12,952 nt of DNA, taken from the NCBI GenBank assembly GCA_009936675.1, contig JAACDY010000195.1, positions 1 to 12,952 of the forward strand, given 5' to 3'. The notes beneath the pieces were generated by a model. It was not told where the DNA came from. It saw only the letters and a list, made by a program, of their open reading frames with translations, and did no database searches. Both the position numbers and the translations under genes were made by a program. Below, piece by piece: positions 7,049-12,952 of this stretch. Numbering within the stretch: the stretch's first letter is position 1; the number at the start of each line of letters is the position of its first letter. This DNA comes from Bacteroidota bacterium (lineage in GTDB: Bacteria; Bacteroidota; Bacteroidia; Flavobacteriales; Flavobacteriaceae).

Positions 7049-7972
7049 TTAACTCCGAAAAAGTTTGCCCGCTGCAGTAGCGTTGTATTTTAGTAATGCT
7101 TTGAAAACGACTCTGGCTTTGGATCGAAATGGACTCTTCAAGAAATAGGAAAGAAGCAGGGTGTTTTTAATGATCAAAAATTTAATTAACGAATGATTCT
7201 TATAAAGCACATGGAGGTAAGCGTATAGAATTTGTACTTTTTTGACTCCTGTAGTTTTTATAGAAACACTTGTAGAAGCTTCATGTATGTGGTAAAAATC
7301 AATATTGGGGTGATAGATAACCTTATGTCCGTTATTTTGGAGTCGTGTACAGATGTCCATTTCTTCATAATACAAGAAAATATTAGGATCAAAACCTCCT
7401 ACTTCCTCAAAAATAGTTTTTCGAAAAAACATAAAACACCCTTGGATAAAATCGACTTCTAAAGGATGACTGTGATGTACTTTCTTTTTTGGTTTTCGGA
7501 AGATTGTTTCCAAAAAAGAACTTCCAAAGAAAAACTTTCTAATGCCGTGGTGGTGATCAAATGAGGGTCTGGGGACATGGTTGGGAGCCAATTGTTGCGG
7601 AGCACAAACTCCAACCTCTGAATGGGCTGACATATAATCCTTTAGGAACGAAAAACAGGGTTTTTCAAAATAGGTGTCGTTGTTAATAAAGGCCAAATAG
7701 ATGCCTTTTGCATGTTTTGCGCCCAAATTATTCCCATATCCAAATCCGCCGTTTTTATCTGATTTTACAAACTTGTAGTGAATTTTCAAATCACTCTTCT
7801 CAAGTATTTTGACCTCATTCAGTTTTGATCCATTGTCAACGACTATGAGTTCAAAACTTAATTCTTTTTCAACCTTCAAAATTGATGAAACGCAATCAAG
7901 GCTAAGTTTTGACTGGTTATAGTTGAGGATGATGATGGATACATCTATAGGGTTGGTCCGTATTGACGTCAA
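7049..7972 (-). CDS. Glycosyltransferase family 2 protein (rhamnosyltransferase-like)
   Basis: A 307-residue GT-A glycosyltransferase. VSIIILNYNQSKLSLDCVSSIL (11-32) and ELIVVDNGS (41-49) form the nucleotide-binding part. NGGFGYGNNLGAKHAKG (74-90) and FINNDT (95-100, the DxD-equivalent metal site) follow. FIQGCFMFFRKTIFEEVGGFDPNIFLYYEEMDICTRL (175-211) is the acceptor-side region with the E-D motif typical of WcaE/rhamnosyltransferase-type GT2 proteins. It likely extends a surface polysaccharide or LPS O-unit using a nucleotide sugar; the sugar is not determined. No ATG exists at the front of the frame: an in-frame TAG lies nine bases upstream, and the only sensible starts are TTG at 7972 or the CTG two codons before it. 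TTG is chosen. It begins two bases after the methyltransferase stop, so translation is probably coupled to that gene. Confidence 0.9.
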   Translation of the reverse strand: MTSIRTNPIDVSIIILNYNQSKLSLDCVSSILKVEKELSFELIVVDNGSKLNEVKILEKSDLKIHYKFVKSDKNGGFGYGNNLGAKHAKGIYLAFINNDTYFEKPCFSFLKDYMSAHSEVGVCAPQQLAPNHVPRPSFDHHHGIRKFFFGSSFLETIFRKPKKKVHHSHPLEVDFIQGCFMFFRKTIFEEVGGFDPNIFLYYEEMDICTRLQNNGHKVIYHPNIDFYHIHEASTSVSIKTTGVKKVQILYAYLHVLYKNHSLIKFLIIKNTLLLSYFLKSPFRSKARVVFKALLKYNATAAGKLFRS

Positions 7973-7974
7973 AT

Positions 7975-8619
7975 TCAGCTATTTTTTTTGGCTAAGGTAG
8001 CATATTGAGGAATTCGGATATCCAAGGCAGTAAATAACAAAGGAATGTTGTACAACCAAGGTTTTAATGATCTCGACAGATTGATGCCTTTATGAGAAAT
8101 AATGTTGTAGCCTGCCTCCTCATACATTCTAACGATGCTTTTATTTGTAAAAAACCGCAAATGGGTTTTATCCATAATTCCGTGCGATTCATATTTCCAG
8201 TCTTTTTTAAAAAGCAAACTCATCAGGGCACTGTGATATCTTATGTTGGGAATCGAACTGATGACTACTCCGTCTTTTTTCAAATGCTTTTTTATTTGTT
8301 CGAGTACACTGTAAGGATCCGATAAATGTTCCAACACATCATTGAAAAAGACAACATCAAAATGATTTTCGGGCAGTTTAGATAGGTTATCTTCAACAGG
8401 TCCAGAGAATATGTTTTTGAATGTTTCTTTAGCTTTTTTTGCTTGTTTTTCGACGAGTTCAATTCCCCAAAGCTCTCTATTTTTTCCTTGAAGAAGTTTT
8501 AAAAAACTACCCTCTCCACAACCAACATCTAGGACGGTGTTGTATTGCTCTGGTAAAAATTCAAGTAATTCTACCCGTTGGTGACTAAAGTAATCCTCTG
8601 GTTTTCTGGAATAATCCAT
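7975..8619 (-). CDS. Class I SAM-dependent methyltransferase
   Basis: A 214-residue cytoplasmic methyltransferase of the UbiG/Methyltransf_23 kind. Motif I is VLDVGCGEGSFLKLL (29-43), the acidic residue ending strand 2 is in GIELVE (52-57, E54), and FFNDVLEHLSDPYSVLEQIKKHLKKDG (91-117) covers the motif II/III region. ISSIPNIRYHSALMSLL and DKTHLRFFTNKSIVRMYEEAGY follow, a tail shape common in methyltransferases found in polysaccharide clusters (HLRFFT is a recurrent signature there). It is the first gene of a leftward set followed by a GT2 and a GT9 glycosyltransferase. A role in methylating a sugar or a glycan intermediate is therefore likely, but not shown by the sequence itself. The ATG at 8619 gives a complete domain. 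Upstream, 105 bases separate it from the propeller-like gene, so it may have its own promoter. Confidence 0.9.
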   Translation of the reverse strand: MDYSRKPEDYFSHQRVELLEFLPEQYNTVLDVGCGEGSFLKLLQGKNRELWGIELVEKQAKKAKETFKNIFSGPVEDNLSKLPENHFDVVFFNDVLEHLSDPYSVLEQIKKHLKKDGVVISSIPNIRYHSALMSLLFKKDWKYESHGIMDKTHLRFFTNKSIVRMYEEAGYNIISHKGINLSRSLKPWLYNIPLLFTALDIRIPQYATLAKKNS

Positions 8620-8724
8620 AAAATATAATTTCTGTAAAAGTAATTTTTTTTAAATGAAACGTTGAATTGAATGATCCAATAAAAAAACTTAAAAATGGGA
8701 GTAGCTTGATTTGATAGGGAAGGT

Positions 8725-9609
8725 TTAAAGTTCGATCTTGTACAGCATAGGAAAACTATTTCCTTCATCTTCACTGGTGACCCAAAAGGTATTTTGGTCT
8801 ATAATTTTAACGGCTTCAATTTGTTTACCGTCCAAAGGCAATTTGAATTTTTTCATTTTGACTTGGTTCAGGTTTTCCAGATCAAATGAATGCAAGGTGT
8901 ATAGAAATTGTTCTCCGGATCGGTTATAACCAACCAAGGCTACCAATTTTAGTTTTTTGAGATAGTCGCCTCCTGTAATTAGAGATTGAACATCAAATGA
9001 CTTTTTGGAGCTCAGGACATAATCTCCTGAGGTTTTGGGGATGGAGTAAAGTTCAGTGGTAGCGTATTTTCGATTTTTTGAAAACAATACCAACATTTCT
9101 TCTGTGGCGATCAAAGCTTCTGCGTCAAAAGGGTGTTTGTTTCTTTTTTTAAAATTTTGTTGTTCGCGATAGCGGAATGTAATTTCCCCCACTTTTTTAA
9201 ATCGACGTTTAGGGTTAACGATCAGGATTCTGAGGTCTTTTCTTTTTCCTTTATTGTTTCCACTGTCTGAGATATAGACGTACTTTTTGTCCTGGGCGAT
9301 GTCTTCCCAGTCATTATTTTCGGCACCTTCAATATTGTATTGCCCAACGATATTGCCTTGTTTGTCAAAGCGATATAGGTTGGGCTTTCCACCAGAATCG
9401 TTGTGGGTGAGGAAGTCATTTTTAAAAAATTCTAAACCTGAGCTTTCTTCAACCTTTTTGGGAAGTTGGGTTTTATAGATTACTTTTTGTGCCCATAATC
9501 TTCCATTATTATGTGAACCGAGGAAAAGGATTAGAAGGATGAAAAGTTTAAGAAATGTACTCAGATTACTGTGTTTTAAGGGTGAAGTTAAGATTTTTTT
9601 TATGTCCAA
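8725..9609 (-). CDS. Secreted beta-propeller-like protein of unknown function
   Basis: A 294-residue exported protein. The signal peptide is long: a charged and polar stretch of about 21 residues, the hydrophobic core LFILLILFLG, and a likely cleavage after LWA (residue 40). The mature part has repeated short beta-strand blocks separated by Asp/Asn-rich loops: SSGLEFFKNDFLTHNDSGG (56-74), LYRFDKQGNIVGQYNI (78-93), ENNDWEDIA (97-105), YVYISDSGNNKGKRKDLRI (110-128), HPFDAEALIA (159-168) and KQIEAVKII. Such repeats suggest a propeller, reminiscent of SdiA-regulated (YjiK) or phytase-like secreted proteins. The acidic loops could bind metal, but the fold call is tentative. No internal ATG, GTG or TTG lies before the hydrophobic core, so the ATG at 9609 is firm although it lies 44 bases inside the upstream PHP gene. 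The two genes are thus translationally linked and may act on one substrate. Confidence 0.78.
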   Translation of the reverse strand: MDIKKILTSPLKHSNLSTFLKLFILLILFLGSHNNGRLWAQKVIYKTQLPKKVEESSGLEFFKNDFLTHNDSGGKPNLYRFDKQGNIVGQYNIEGAENNDWEDIAQDKKYVYISDSGNNKGKRKDLRILIVNPKRRFKKVGEITFRYREQQNFKKRNKHPFDAEALIATEEMLVLFSKNRKYATTELYSIPKTSGDYVLSSKKSFDVQSLITGGDYLKKLKLVALVGYNRSGEQFLYTLHSFDLENLNQVKMKKFKLPLDGKQIEAVKIIDQNTFWVTSEDEGNSFPMLYKIEL

Positions 9610-10669
9610 TTATTCCATTGAGTAGTTCGAATGGCAGATCAATAACTGATTTTACCTTAAGGGTTTTGATGTCAAGATCTTTTTCTCCATAGGGTTCAAT
9701 TTTGAAAATGGCTGCATCTTGATGGAAGGTAAAGGGGCCAGTGTATTTTAGGTGTATGGGATTGGCTGAGTGATTTTTTAGGGTGACTTTGGCAATCAAC
9801 TTATCTCCTTCGTAGCTGGGGGAGGATGCGGATAGATTGGCTTTTAGCAGTTGGAGTAAGTGTTTCTCCTTAGCGATGATGAGTTCTTTAAACCAAACCA
9901 CCGTTTTGCCAGCAAAAAGGGCTTTTTTGATTTCCTGGGGACTGTTGTCTTGGGATAAAACAAATGTCATGGGCCGGTGTCCTCCCTGTGGAATGTCGAA
10001 ATCCCATGCAGTTAATTTATGGACATCAGAGGTTCCGAGCATGGTGAGTCCATTTTCCAATGCAATTTCGATGGCTTCTTCTGACATGGTGTCGAAGTTA
10101 ACGACTTCAATTCCGTGAAGAAGTTTCTTTTTAATAAGGTTTTTATGCATCGGATCGAGTCTTGCAATTCCATCTTTTCTTTGTGCCTCCCAATTGGGGT
10201 GATTCCAAAAAACAAATCCCTTTTGACGGTTGGCCTCTTCTATACCGGCCAAGGGGTCGTCCGGAAACAACAGCTTGTTGGCATCCTGAATAAATACGGC
10301 ATTGATATGTCCTGGAGGCATGGAGCGAGTGATTTCTGCCCCTCTGATTACGGTAAGTTTTGATTTTTTTGCAGTGTCTTCTGCAATATGGAAGGATCGA
10401 TTTCTGTCGGGATTGGGAAGGTCTGTTCGGTGGGGCTGGTATTCCAGATGATCTGTGATGGATATGAGGTCTAAGCCTTCTTTCAGAGCCTCTTCTACCC
10501 TGATATTGGGCCATACAGAACCATCGGAAAATGTAGTATGGATGTGAAGATCTGTGCTGACAAGTGACAGCCCATCAGGTGCTTTGAAAAAAGGTTTTTC
10601 CTGAGCTGAAATCCAAATGGGGAGTGCTGCTAATAATAGAAAAATAAATTTTTGAGTTAGTTTTTTCAT
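9566..10669 (-). CDS. Secreted PHP-domain metal-dependent phosphoesterase
   Basis: A 367-residue exported protein with signal peptide MKKLTQKFIFLLLAALPIWISAQ (cleavage near residue 22). The PHP catalytic domain spans about 37-265: DLHIHTTFSDG (H42, H44, D49), ITDH (D73, H74), RGAEITRSMPPGHINAVF (E112, H121), FWNHPNW (H157) and GTSDVHKL (D215, H217). All usual metal ligands of the polymerase-and-histidinol-phosphatase superfamily are present, so hydrolysis of a phosphoester with a di- or trinuclear metal site is expected. The remaining 100 or so residues (about 270-367, AKVTLKNHSANPIHLKYTG) look like a small all-beta domain, as seen in Bacteroidota homologues. The substrate is unknown; export rules out histidine biosynthesis. 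A promoter lies at 10734-10762, with a leader inverted repeat after it, and the propeller-like gene overlaps the 3' end. Confidence 0.92.
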   Translation of the reverse strand: MKKLTQKFIFLLLAALPIWISAQEKPFFKAPDGLSLVSTDLHIHTTFSDGSVWPNIRVEEALKEGLDLISITDHLEYQPHRTDLPNPDRNRSFHIAEDTAKKSKLTVIRGAEITRSMPPGHINAVFIQDANKLLFPDDPLAGIEEANRQKGFVFWNHPNWEAQRKDGIARLDPMHKNLIKKKLLHGIEVVNFDTMSEEAIEIALENGLTMLGTSDVHKLTAWDFDIPQGGHRPMTFVLSQDNSPQEIKKALFAGKTVVWFKELIIAKEKHLLQLLKANLSASSPSYEGDKLIAKVTLKNHSANPIHLKYTGPFTFHQDAAIFKIEPYGEKDLDIKTLKVKSVIDLPFELLNGIIGHKKNLNFTLKTQ

Positions 10670-10692
10670 AATAGTTGTTTTACCCGTTTTTA

Positions 10693-10733
10693 GATTGATG
10701 GTAACTGTTGCCCAAAGGTGTTTGTTACCAATC
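10693..10733 (-). repeat. Imperfect inverted repeat in the PHP gene leader
   Basis: On the plus strand GATTGATGGTAAC (10693-10705) faces GTTACCAATC (10724-10733). The arms pair over ten bases with a three-base bulge in the longer arm, and an 18-base spacer lies between. It begins directly beside the -7 box and would form a hairpin in the first 40 or so bases of the transcript. It could equally be a repressor operator. No T run follows it, so it is not an intrinsic terminator. Confidence 0.5.
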
Positions 10734-10762
10734 CAAAAATATTTTAATTAAAAGATACTCAA
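10734..10762 (-). promoter_or_regulatory. Predicted promoter of the PHP phosphoesterase gene
   Basis: On the minus strand TTG (10762-10760) is followed after 18 bases by TATTTTTG (10741-10734), an exact match to the Bacteroidota -7 consensus TAnnTTTG. Transcription would start near 10727-10730, giving a leader of about 60 bases before the ATG at 10669. It would serve both the PHP gene and the overlapping propeller-like gene. Confidence 0.5.
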
Positions 10763-10816
10763 TCTTTTTTTGAAACTTGCCTACTACTGCCTCACAACTT
10801 ATAAGAAAATGTTGTT

Positions 10817-11308
10817 TTATCGGCCAAAGTCGTCTTGAAGTCTCACGATATCCTCTTCATTGGAGGGATTTTTGGGATCGGTATGCTGCCAAATTTCGGC
10901 AACCAAAGCTAGCTGATCAAGGCCAATCAATCGATGTCGTTCTCCCTGTTGAAGCCTTACCTGATCTCCTTCGTTGAGTTGTATAAGAGGGTTTTGATTA
11001 TCGTCATCGGAACGGATGATTCCAACAGTTCCTTGGTAAACCCTCCAGATTTCGGCTCGGCGGTGGTGGTATTGCCAGGAGAGTCTGGCTTTGGGACTGA
11101 CGATGAGGATTTTAGGGCTTAGCTTTCCACCAATTTTTAGGCTTTCAATAGAGATTCCCTCAAAAAATTGATCGGCAAATTTTTGTGCTTGATTTTCGTC
11201 AATCACCAAGAATCCACCCCAAGGTCGTTCGAAATCGAAATCAACTATTTGGTAACCGAAGGATTCGATATGGTTTTTTACTTCTGAGAAATTTTTGGTC
11301 TTATTCAT
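10817..11308 (-). CDS. Cupin-domain protein, type II mannose-6-phosphate isomerase-like
   Basis: A 163-residue single-domain cupin without signal peptide, so cytoplasmic. FERPWGGFLVIDE (26-38) matches the 'RPWG' opening of GDP-mannose pyrophosphorylase/type II phosphomannose isomerase C-terminal domains. The metal-binding cupin motif 1 is SWQYHHRRAEIWRVYQGTVGI (77-97; H81, H82, E86), and motif 2 is LNEGDQVRLQQGERHRLIGL (111-130; H125). The ending VAEIWQHTDPKNPSNEEDIVRLQDDFGR closely follows the family pattern in which the phosphosugar isomerase finishes with EDDIVRLEDxYGR. Interconversion of a sugar phosphate (mannose-6-P/fructose-6-P) is the likely reaction, possibly feeding GDP-mannose for surface glycans; the usual fused nucleotidyltransferase domain is absent. 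The ATG is only 14 bases after the stem of the terminator that ends the upstream oxidoreductase gene, so expression may depend on read-through. Confidence 0.85.
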   Translation of the reverse strand: MNKTKNFSEVKNHIESFGYQIVDFDFERPWGGFLVIDENQAQKFADQFFEGISIESLKIGGKLSPKILIVSPKARLSWQYHHRRAEIWRVYQGTVGIIRSDDDNQNPLIQLNEGDQVRLQQGERHRLIGLDQLALVAEIWQHTDPKNPSNEEDIVRLQDDFGR

Positions 11309-11317
11309 TTTATAAAT

Positions 11318-11357
11318 ACAAAAAACAGGAATAGCAATATCTTTACTATTCCTGTTT
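11318..11357 (-). terminator. Intrinsic terminator between the Gfo/Idh/MocA and cupin genes
   Basis: AAACAGGAATAG (minus 11357-11346) pairs perfectly with CTATTCCTGTTT (minus 11334-11323) over 12 bases with an 11-base loop. The T run extends from the stem (six T in all, to about 11320), then GTATTT follows. It lies 20 bases after the oxidoreductase stop and ends transcription leftward. Because the cupin ATG sits at 11308, the same hairpin is also in the immediate 5' neighbourhood of that gene. Confidence 0.8.
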
Positions 11358-11376
11358 AAAAAAAATCATCAAAATT

Positions 11377-12843
11377 TTAAATAGGGAGTTCCCAACCTTT
11401 TCGGTATTCTTTACTCACAAAGGCATTGGCTTCTTCCAAGTTTTTGATTTTCATGTTTTCACCATCCCAAAGGAGCTTTGTCCTTCCGTAGTAACTCATG
11501 ATTTTTCTACCATTACCTCTGGTTCCAGTGAATTTTCTAAGGTCTCTGCTGCGAAGTGCAAGGTTCCCCATGATTACGGACTCGGTAAAGGGTCCGGAAT
11601 AATCAAATGAGGAAGTCAAAGCTTTGTGTTCTGAGCTGTTGAAACCAGCCTTACAGGCTTCAGTCCATGTGGATGCATGAACGTCATTGACATTGGGTTG
11701 TTTACTGGTGTCGAAGACAACAGGTTTCTCCCCTTTGATGTACAAGGTGGGATTATTGGCATAAATTTCTGCGGTAATCACTCCTTTAGAACCTAACATC
11801 ATGATTCCGCTGGAATTTCCAGCATCATAGTTCATGATGAATTCTTCTTCAATTTCTTCAGGAATGGTGGGAGTAAGTCCTCCGTCCATCCAAATGAGTT
11901 TTATTCCGTCTTTGTTGTGAGGGGAGTTATCGTATTGAAGGGTTACCATAGAGGAAATAGGACATCCTTCTGGTGTGTACTCAGGGGTCCACATTTTCTT
12001 GAATACGTTGGTTGCAGTACACTCTACACTGCTGGGGTAGCCCAACTGTAATGTTTTGTATGGAGCATCGAGTGTATGACAGCCGATATCACCTAGAGCA
12101 CCTGTTCCGTATTCCCAGAAACCTCTCCAATCGAATGGGTGAAGGCCTGGACTGTAGGGTTTAGATTGTGCGGTTCCCAACCACAAATCCCAATTTAATG
12201 TATCGGGTTTTTTGGCGATGTCGGCACTGGGATGATTGATCCCTTGCGGCCAAACGGGTCTATTGGTCCACGCATATATGGTGTGTACTTTTCCAACTTT
12301 ATTTTGGTCAATCCACTCTTGAATTTTGGGCACTCCAATACTGGATCCTCCTTGGTTACCCATTTGGGTAACAATTTTGTTTTTTTCAGCGGTCTGAGCC
12401 AGAAGTCTTGCCTCGGCAATGGTATGGGTTAGGGGTTTTTGAACATACACGTGTATGCCCCTGTTCATACAATCATAGGCAATTTTGGCATGATTGTGAT
12501 CGGGTGTAGAAATGGTAAGCGCATCGATGTCCTTTTCTTTATCGAGCATTTCCCTGTAGTCTACATATTTATTAGCATTGTTGTGCGTAGTGTAAGCACT
12601 TTTGGCATTGGCCGGATCAACATCACAAAGCGCAATGACTCTGTTTTTCCCATTTTGATAGGCATTTTTAATGTCTGAAGTCCCTTTTCCTCCAGAACCT
12701 ATGGCGGCAAGAGCCAATTGGTCGCTAGGAGCAGTGAAGCCTTCTCCACCCAAAACGTGGCGGGGAACGATAAATACTCCCGTACCAATCATTCCTGATT
12801 TCTTAATGAAATTTCTTCGTGATTTAGATTGTTTTTTACTCAT
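11377..12843 (-). CDS. Tat-exported Gfo/Idh/MocA family oxidoreductase
   Basis: A 488-residue NAD(P)-dependent sugar-oxidoreductase-type protein. The N-terminus carries a Tat signal (SRRNFIKK, residues 8-15, then GMIGTGVFIVPRHVLGG), so it is exported folded, with cofactor. The Rossmann domain begins at about 42 with LALAAIGSGGKGTSD (glycine-rich loop 49-54), then ALCDVDPANA (71-80), ISTPDHNHAKIAYDCMNRGIHVYVQKPLTH (111-140), where K136-P137 corresponds to the EKP/QKP catalytic-lysine motif. The C-terminal domain has WEYGTGALGDIGCHTLDAPYKTLQLG (243-268), with D252 and H256 at the family's active-site positions. The length and the bacterial_OrfC-like C-terminus (about 370-488) are typical of the large exported Bacteroidota/Planctomycetes subfamily. 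The substrate is probably a sugar or cyclitol, not further definable. A strong promoter and terminator flank it, so it is probably monocistronic. Confidence 0.93.
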   Translation of the reverse strand: MSKKQSKSRRNFIKKSGMIGTGVFIVPRHVLGGEGFTAPSDQLALAAIGSGGKGTSDIKNAYQNGKNRVIALCDVDPANAKSAYTTHNNANKYVDYREMLDKEKDIDALTISTPDHNHAKIAYDCMNRGIHVYVQKPLTHTIAEARLLAQTAEKNKIVTQMGNQGGSSIGVPKIQEWIDQNKVGKVHTIYAWTNRPVWPQGINHPSADIAKKPDTLNWDLWLGTAQSKPYSPGLHPFDWRGFWEYGTGALGDIGCHTLDAPYKTLQLGYPSSVECTATNVFKKMWTPEYTPEGCPISSMVTLQYDNSPHNKDGIKLIWMDGGLTPTIPEEIEEEFIMNYDAGNSSGIMMLGSKGVITAEIYANNPTLYIKGEKPVVFDTSKQPNVNDVHASTWTEACKAGFNSSEHKALTSSFDYSGPFTESVIMGNLALRSRDLRKFTGTRGNGRKIMSYYGRTKLLWDGENMKIKNLEEANAFVSKEYRKGWELPI

Positions 12844-12862
12844 TTCTTAAAAATTTTCTTTT

Positions 12863-12893
12863 TAAATGTAGTTAAGTTTTATGATTATTCAAA
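12863..12893 (-). promoter_or_regulatory. Predicted promoter of the Gfo/Idh/MocA gene
   Basis: On the minus strand TTTG (12893-12890) is followed after exactly 19 bases by TACATTTA (12870-12863), seven of eight matches to the Bacteroidota -7 consensus TAnnTTTG. Both the sequence and the spacing fit the housekeeping promoter of the phylum. Transcription would start near 12855-12858, leaving a leader of about 12-15 bases before the ATG at 12843. Confidence 0.6.
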
Positions 12894-12952
12894 CCCTTGT
12901 GTTTTTTTATTTATAAAGAAATATCTCGCTTCCAAGGAAGGAAGTCAAATTG

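Overview
The window looks like chromosomal DNA from a Bacteroidota member, most likely order Cytophagales (Cyclobacteriaceae-like). This is inferred from the protein families: paired secreted M16 peptidases, a Tat-exported Gfo/Idh/MocA oxidoreductase, a Tat-type SGNH hydrolase and exported PHP phosphoesterases. Further hints are AT-rich spacers, mostly absent Shine-Dalgarno sequences, and promoter-like sites matching the Bacteroidota -33 TTTG / -7 TAnnTTTG pattern. I see no rRNA, tRNA, insertion sequence, phage gene or CRISPR array. Species-level assignment is not possible from the sequence alone.

Layout, left to right. Positions 1-1999 (minus) hold two overlapping M16 peptidase genes: a catalytic HxxEH subunit, then a partner that has lost the zinc motif and runs off the left edge. 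Positions 2203-4996 (plus) hold a closely packed trio: a secreted lipocalin-like unknown, a BASS-family transporter starting at TTG three bases after it, and a Tat-signal SGNH/GDSL hydrolase. A small stand-alone SET-domain gene follows (5139-5507, plus). The 352-base gap 5508-5859 holds the most unusual non-coding signal: on the minus strand, four hexamers phased at exactly 11 bp, a -7-like box, about 70 transcribed bases and a hairpin followed by eight T. This looks like a response-regulator-controlled small RNA.

Positions 5860-8619 (minus) form a surface-glycan set in the order methyltransferase, GT2 glycosyltransferase (TTG start), GT9 heptosyltransferase-like enzyme. Positions 8725-10669 (minus) hold a secreted PHP-domain phosphoesterase and an overlapping secreted propeller-like protein, with a recognisable promoter and an inverted repeat in the leader. 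Positions 10817-12843 (minus) hold a Tat-exported Gfo/Idh/MocA oxidoreductase with a good promoter and an intrinsic terminator, and immediately after that terminator a cupin gene of sugar-phosphate-isomerase type.

The common theme is cell-envelope and periplasmic work: proteolysis, ester and phosphate hydrolysis, sugar oxidation, solute uptake and glycan assembly. Apart from the promoter/small-RNA candidate, the gene content is ordinary for the group. I found no gene set that clearly forms an undescribed defence, mobile or biosynthetic system.
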